Translations under genes and position numbers: made by a program | NCBI GenBank assembly: GCA_014529385.2 | Contig: CM043969.1 | Coordinates: 16,256,446 to 16,320,445, forward strand | Length of the DNA: 64,000 nucleotides | From: Adiantum capillus-veneris | Lineage: Eukaryota > Streptophyta > Polypodiopsida > Polypodiales > Pteridaceae | Reading direction: 5' to 3' | Notes under the pieces: model-generated | What the model saw: the letters and a program-made list of their open reading frames with translations, nothing else | Database searches by the model: none | What the model was told of the DNA's origin: nothing | Shown: positions 57,546-64,000 of the stretch, in pieces | Numbering within the stretch: the stretch's first letter is position 1 | Layout of the letters: every line of letters begins with the position of its first letter

Positions 57546-58470
57546 TGTTGGACGGATACCCCCCGACGGACGTCAGCACAACGAAAACTCACCTAACAAG
57601 ATTTGTCAGCTAAGAACGAAGCTCGACCCGCACGCGCATGGAAGCAAGCATAAGGTGTCAACCTACACTCAACCGACTCCTAACTAATTCTTACAGAGGT
57701 CTCTACCCAATGTCTAAGTCACAGCCTTCAGGAGTGCATAAGAGGAAACTTCCTACAACGCTTTCTAGAGCCAAACACCCATGAAACAATCTCAAAACAC
57801 CACAGAACTTGAAGGAGACCCTACTAACACCAATAGGTCGCTCTCCCTAAGGTCCATGAACCAAAACCCCAACCCAAAACACCCGGTGCAAAATCACGCA
57901 GGATGTTTGGCCGAAATTTACAGGTCTTCGTTTCCAAAATCTAAAGTGCCTAATGTGTAGCTCTACTCAATGCGAACGTGTGGATATGCTGCAATGCAAA
58001 ATCAGACAACGTATGCTCACCGAATCACTAGATGAAGCTCGTAGATGGAGCTTGCAAAACCGGACCGTACGCATGCAATGTAGGTATCGGCGCGTACCTC
58101 TCATCAGGGGCAACACGCTGCACTTCTCCGCACTCGATTTTGACCACTGGTATGCGTGTAGTGTCAAGATGAAGTTCTGACTCTCTCTTGTACACAGTAC
58201 ACTCACTCATAGACTTCAAACTTTTTTTAAAATGACAAAAGGTTTTTTATTAAGGTCAAATAGTGGTATAAATACCTTACAATTCTCAAACCCTAAAGTT
58301 CCAAATTAACCATCTACTCAATCTAAATGTCAAAACTGGGATACAATGTGGAAACTTCTATAAGCCCCAATATTTACAAGGTGAAATGTCGGGTTTTCTC
58401 AATGAATGAATAATTACAAAAAATAATAATATGTCGAGCAGTCAATTTCCGTAGGGTGTGTCCATTAACA
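57546..58470 (-). mobile_element. 3' LTR of a Ty3-like element
   Basis: Minus strand: TGTTAATGGACACACCC at 58,470 to CCGTCCAACA at 57,546 (TG...CA), 925 bp. Preceded on the minus strand by the polypurine tract AAGGAGGGGGGGAG (58,471-58,484). A TATTTATA box is near 58,270. The partner LTR lies beyond the right edge of the window. Confidence 0.75.
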
Positions 58471-61400
58471 CTCCCCCCCTCCTTGCTCATGTCGTCCCCG
58501 ACATGGCTGTCGAGATGTTCTTCATCTTATGGTTTCTCGCATCTTGGGCAGCGACTCGTATCTTGCAAGTTGAGCCAGTAGTGTTGGGCCAAATATGTCG
58601 GTGCTGATGGTGAAGAAGCCGGTGTAGAAAGCTTCTTCAAAGGCCTGGAGGTGATAGGATGGAAAAAACATGATCCTTTGATACAATGACCTCCTTGGAA
58701 GGCTGACCAGACAGACCATATGCACATCTGTAAGTATACTGTCTATCGCCTAGCCCGGTTTGAACGTCTCGAAGACTGCCAAAAGGGTTTTGCAGATCTT
58801 TCTCATCATAATGCAAGAGAGGTTAGGTGAGCCACTGAACAATTTGATGGCACCCGTTAGGGTATCTTTTCACCATGTATTGAACACTTATTCTCTCCCT
58901 TGCCTTCAAGCCTGGCAGCTTCAGATAGTTTAGCCAAGCGGGTTGGCTTCTTTGTAGTAGCTCGTGGGCCTTCCACGTTCGCATCCTTGGTAGAGGGCAA
59001 AAACTTATGTTATCTCTGATGACTTTGGGTGCCTCTACCAAATGAATTAGGTATTGTGGATACTTTGTTAACCATGCCTTTCTCCACCTGGGCTAGGAGT
59101 CGACTATCAACTTTACCCCTTCAGGCTTGGAGATATCTACTGTGTATAGTGGCACTGTTGGCTCTTCGCTGATTCTTTTGTTGATCGTGGTGGCTTCGTA
59201 CTTTAGCAAAGGATATGGAAGAGAGGGCTATAGCCATTCACGCTGAAGGTTGCTGGCGTCTATCTTCTGAATGGTCATGGATTTAAAAACCCTCTACTCC
59301 CATTCCAAAGCTTCTTTGGCCGTTTATCTGATTTCTGTTTCTATGGCCTTGCGCAGCTTCTCTTCCTCTTCTTGTGTCAGATCTTGTGGCTCTTGAGAGG
59401 GTCCTACAAGGATTTCCTCTCGCATGGGTGTGTCCACAGGATCCGCCACATTTTCTAGGTCTATGCCTTTCATGGCTGCTGGCCCTATGCTTGCCTGCTC
59501 TTCTGCCTACTGGCCTCTCAGCTCTTCTATCTACTTTTGGAATGTCTGTTTCTCTGCTTCAGCTTGTTCTCCCATGTTCACAAGGAGGTCGTTCAAATCG
59601 GTGTTTATCTTCTTTGCCTCCTCGAGCTTTCTCTTGATATTTTCTAGCTCATCTTGCATTGCCTTCTGCTCTTCTTCTATGTGGGTTTGCATGACTATTG
59701 ATCCTGCTGCCATCATCAGACTTTGCTTCTTCTCTAAAGTCAACTCTTTCTGGAGCTCTTTCATTTGTTCTTCATAGATCTGGCTCTCTGAAGTGGTGTG
59801 AGTCGAGTGGTGTGAGTCGAGCTAGTAGCTCTGACTCTGTCAGAAGATGCCCATAGCCGCTGGATGGTTTGATCTTTAACTTTAAGCTGGTCCTTGAGCT
59901 CAAGGACCTCATCCTGGCTAGCCTCCTGCTCTATTTCTACCTTCTCTTTGGCATTCCGCATGGCCTCCACTTCATTGGACTCCTCAGCAAGTTGTAGGGT
60001 TAGGTTATCCCTTTCCCTCTCTGCATCTGCCAATGACTTGCTGAGTTGTCTATATTCCTCTTCGGCTCCTTGTAGTCTTTGAGTTGCTGCCTGATTTTCT
60101 CTTTCCATCTCTTGGCATCTTTGCAATGCCTTTTCCAGACTGGCTTGCAGCTCTATCGCTCTCTCTATCTCCCTTTGGCGTTGTTTTTGTAACGTGTCGA
60201 CTTCAAGCTTGATTTGCACTTCAGTGGCTTTGAGAGTTGCCATTTCACTTTCTGTGGCTATTGACTGTGCCCTTAGCCCGGTTAGCTTGGTCATCACCAC
60301 ATCCCAATCATTGGTGGGCGGGTGCAGATCCACTGTATTAGTGGCCATCTCCTTTAGCTCCACTAACCGCAGGCTCTGCATTTGTTCTTTGGGCCCAGTG
60401 CTTGCCAAGTCAAATGCGACTGTGGAAGCCTCTTCTTTTGAATATCCGGTAGCCAGTAGGTCTAGAAATGTGTTATACCTTGCTTCATTTGGCTCTGGCG
60501 GCTCACTTTTAGGCTTAGCTTCTTCTTTTGGTTCTTGCTCTTGGCTCTGTTCTTGCCTTGCCTCCTCTTGATCTTCAAGTTTGTTTAGCTCTTCCTTCTG
60601 TTGAGTTTGTGGAGGGCTTCGAGGAGGTGGTGAGGGCGGTGGGATTGACTCGGGGCTGGATGGTGGAGGTGTTGGCTTTTTCTTGAAATCCCTGAAGCCT
60701 TTGTCTTCCTCTCTCTCTCTTGGCCTTCCTGCTCCTCTAGCAGTTGCCGTCAGACTTGCTCCACTTCTGCTTCTGTAAATGGTACATGTGGGATATTTTC
60801 CGTTGTGGCATCCAGGATCTCAAAATTCTTAATATAGTCATCAAATTTGTCTCTGTACACCCTTTGGGATGATCCCGACATTGCTTCTAGAGACGGCTTC
60901 CATAGCTCATTCAAATCTCCTTTGAGGGCTCTTTCGGCTTTGAAACTTTCCATTAGCCGCTCTAGCCGTGCTGCTCTCTGTGATTTTGTCTCTTTTACAG
61001 GCACTTGGATAGATTCCTTCTTTCCCTTCTTCAGCTCTGGCTGCTCTTCTTGCACGGTCTCTAGCTAGCGTTTCAACCTTGTGGCAACCCTTGGTGCTTT
61101 GGGCTGTTCCTCTTCCTTATCTCCCTTGATCCTCAGCCAGTCGTTCTGTGATGGAGGGTCGGGCCATCTTCCCTTGGTATGTAATGCCCCATAAATCACT
61201 TTCGTGATTAGCTCTCTCGGCACAATGTATGTGGGGTTCTTGTTGCCCATCTTTACCAGATTATCGTGTATATAAGCTGCATAGTTGATTACTTTCGACT
61301 TTCTTTCCTGCATTGCCCAGGTAAAGGTTGTGGCAATTGCTCCAGGCGGCATTCTGTACTTTTGTGGCCGCTTTGTACACATATGGAAATACTGATTGTA

Positions 61401-61870
61401 CAGCTGACTCATGATTGCCACTTTAGGGTTGGCAATGTCTTCAAAAGTGTAGTTGCCTTTCTTTTCTGTGTACACCTTTACTTCGTCTCTTCTTTTAGTT
61501 ACAGTATCCCCTTTGTTGGAGAGGTCTAGTACAGCTGCCACCACTCTCTCCGTGATTACAATCTCCATGTATGGCTTGCCTTGCAGATCCGTAACTCGTG
61601 CCACTCCGTCTTCCTTGATTGTCGTCACATATTCCCATACTCTTTTATGTTGATTCCTGCCGGCACAACTTCAAAATAATTGTGGAGATCAATCTTCTCC
61701 AGATACTCTGCCATCTTGCTTCTGACGAACTCATTGAGCTCCCGCGGTAGCATTGGTAGCTCTATCACATTTCCTTCGATGTCCTTGAATATGCGGCTTG
61801 AGATTTGTTATGTGGGTAGTCCTTGGCATGTGGAACATGGCATGCTCTTGGATTTTGATTTGGACAAGAA
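58471..61870 (-). mobile_element. Interior of an LTR element with coiled-coil gag-like ORF, no pol seen
   Basis: A long minus-strand coding region runs from about 61,870 to 58,490. Blocks: YMEIVITERVVAAVLDL and RPQKYRMPPGAIATTFTWAM (61,560-61,300), KKGKKESIQVPVKETKSQRA (about 61,030), a Pro/Glu-rich linker, then about 250 residues of strong coiled coil (60,300-59,530; ERENQAATQRLQGAEEEYRQ, LADAERERDNLTLQLAEESN), and a C-terminal part ending at the polypurine tract. Protease, RT and integrase are absent from the window, so it resembles non-autonomous LTR elements that keep only a gag-like ORF (TR-GAG/LARD type). The copy is broken in a few places. Confidence 0.65.
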
Positions 61871-64000
61871 TTGATGTTGGTAAGACCCTGTGTAGTGTTT
61901 TTGGGCTCAAAATGTGTATTTTGAAGGTGTTGGGGGTAAAAAATGATTAGAATGGCTTCAAACTTGATATATGAGCTTTTGAAGATGATATGAAAAGATT
62001 TGGAATGTAAAAATACCCTCTGTAGGCCAAAAATGTCAAATAGACATCCTACGCGTAGGATGTCTACTTCATCTTTTTTTGCAAGTAACCACACAGATTG
62101 GTTGGCTATGTGCTCATGACTGTATTGTGCAAGTTTCATGTGATTTGGACAAGCTTTGGTAGGTCTATGGCCCATTATTGCCTCTATGACCTAACTTTGC
62201 GTTTTTTCATGCATATGAGGTCAATTTTGGTCCAAATGTGATGAAACTTGGTGGCTAGCATGTCAAGGCTATTCAGAAAATGTGCGTGATGAGAGTTATT
62301 GGGTTCTGTGCCCAGAAATGGCCTTGAGACATTCTACGGTTAGGATGTCTCCTGATGATTTTTTAATGGGAACTGCTACTGGTGCTTGTTCTTAGTCCCC
62401 CTGAGTCCCTTTTAAGCCTAATTTCAACAAAAAAGTCATATGGATAGAAAGTAACTCCCTGTGTGGATTTCAGAGCCTCCGAGCCATTTTTCTGACTTTT
62501 GGAGTGCTTTTCGACGATGAAATTTCTTGATGTTGGTGTCCATAGCTTCCCGATCCCTTGGGGATCCTTGCTGTATGGTTTTTGTCGACTTTGGCTTCAC
62601 CGGAGCTCCATTTGGCAATTTGTCGCTCTAGAAGCACCCGTGATTGCGTTTACATGTCTTCGATGACTTGTGGTGGTCTACCACCATAGGACTTGGTTGT
62701 TGATGGTTTAGGAAAGCCACTCGTGAAGTTTGGTGGCAAACGGACATGCGGTTTGGCCGCGAGAGCTATTTGACACTTTCTGTGTCTGATGCCGTTTCTG
62801 AAGTTTAGTGACGCTTCGGGTCACCTTTTGGTCATGTGGGCTACATAGACTTGTCGAGCATGTCGAGATGCTCCTACCCATGAATTTTGGTAACACTTGG
62901 GCGCCTTTCCGCCGATTTCCCATTTGGTGGCCTCTTGCGGGATTCTAGGAATTAGGGTTTTTCCCAATGGTTTTCTACTGTCTTTGGACATCCAAGAATG
63001 GTCTCCTATGCTAGGGTAAGCTGCCGATAAAGTCTTGTTGCTTTTGGGTTAGCCGTTAGGTGGTCACTTCAACTTGTAGGTCTCTACTGCCCGCTTTGTG
63101 TGTGAACCCTATGCTAGTTTTCGTGACAAAACGACAAACATGCGCGAAAAGCTCAAGGTGGTGAGCCTACCTCTCATGTCTAAATCCCGCCGGGTAGTCG
63201 TGCATGTCATACAAGCTGCTGGAAGTTCCGTTCGCTCTAGGTGGCAGGAGCTCTCTCTCAAAGGTCAATAGTGGAAATGAGCTAAAAATGAAGTGAAAAA
63301 TTCTTATAATGGGGGTCCCCGAACCACTTTTCATGAAATTTGACATGTGCTCCCAACTTCTTGCGAGATGCGGTTTAGACTCAAAAATTTCTTGATTTGG
63401 ACTTCATTTGCCCTGTTTACCATAAATTTGGCATTTCGGTCAAAATCTGGCTAAAACACACTTTTCACTCCAGTCTCATAATTGCACCCCCACTGTACCA
63501 TAGGTTGTCCTATAGTCACTCATCATCCCGATATTTTTTGTTTTTCATTACGACCATTCTTCACATGCTTTTTGTATTTTTGAAGTTTTTCTACCAAAAA
63601 TTAGTAAAATTAAAAGAAAAATAGCAAAACAAACCCAAAAAATCCCCAAAAATCATAACAAATCAAACACATCACCGTAAAACATTATATACACTCACAT
63701 GAAATTTTTATGGCCGAATTTCTCCATTTTATGAATATTTTGACCGAAAAATGGCTATTTTTACTTATATACACACAGCTAGGGGCTTGATTTGGCATTT
63801 GGCCCCATATACCTGTAGATTCATGTTGTATAAGGGCATATGTACTTGGTTTAGTCTAGAAAATTTCACAATCAAACAAAAACCCTTAAAAATAGTTGAA
63901 AAACATGCCCTTTTTTGCTCTTTCTGCTATTGGGTCCGCAGTTGGGAATGCCTCCCCTCCTCCTAGGCGGAGTCCTCCCAGACGACAATGTATCGCCTCG
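61871..64000 (-). other. 5' untranslated region of the LTR element, with two palindromes
   Basis: No credible gene. It holds a perfect 26-bp palindrome at 62,041-62,066 (TAGACATCCTACG and complement) and a related imperfect one at 62,326-62,351. From about 63,550 the sequence is A/T-rich. The 5' LTR would lie beyond the right edge. Confidence 0.5.

Overview
The window looks like a repeat-dense stretch of a large land-plant nuclear genome. The evidence is a split ascorbate-oxidase gene with plant-type introns, a PPR-gene remnant, plant Ty3 and Ty1 LTR fossils, LINE tails, a CACTA element with TNP2/DUF4218/DUF4216-type coding exons, and very many long (CT)n/(GA)n/(GT)n tracts. I cannot fix the lineage from sequence alone; a seed-free plant such as a fern is a guess.

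Layout. 1-9.1 kb: interior and 3' side of a Ty3-type LTR retroelement fossil. 9,730-17,378: a CACTA DNA transposon with intact ends and a GAC target duplication, inserted into retroelement-derived DNA; it carries two transposase-type genes and a captured host HMA (metal-binding) fragment. 17.4-22 kb: LTR-element remains. 22.4-23.3 kb: a LINE tail. 23,429-24,608 (minus): the first four exons of an L-ascorbate oxidase gene, the only clear host gene; its later exons are not in the window. 25-27 kb: microsatellites and a LINE scrap.

The main discovery candidate lies at 27,092-34,533 and 36,514-45,947. These are two diverged, oppositely oriented elements with terminal inverted repeats that both begin CATTAGG. 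Both carry the same set of otherwise unrecognised genes: a transposase-like gene with a conserved GLLGY block, a coiled coil and a shared intron position; an acidic gene here called A; a short gene here called Z; and, strikingly, a histone H3-type gene with a long N-terminal tail. In the first element the H3-like frame is 233 residues, has CENH3-like features, and is followed by exons of a Ulp1/C48-type cysteine protease and a Lys-rich tail. In the second element the H3-like gene is closer to canonical H3 but decayed. I know of no described DNA transposon family that carries its own histone H3.

Between the two elements sit an LTR-like sequence with a 10-bp-phased heat-shock-element array and the PPR remnant. 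46-57 kb: arrays of AAGTGCTTT/AAGTGGT motifs around two unrecognised genes, a Ty1/copia fossil and a small MITE with an 8-bp duplication. 57.5-64 kb (minus): 3' LTR and interior of an LTR element that shows a coiled-coil gag-like ORF but no visible pol.

How the genes might work together is inference. In the two CATTAGG elements the transposase-like protein would mobilise the DNA, while the H3-like protein (with a SUMO-type protease in one copy) could mark or package element chromatin.
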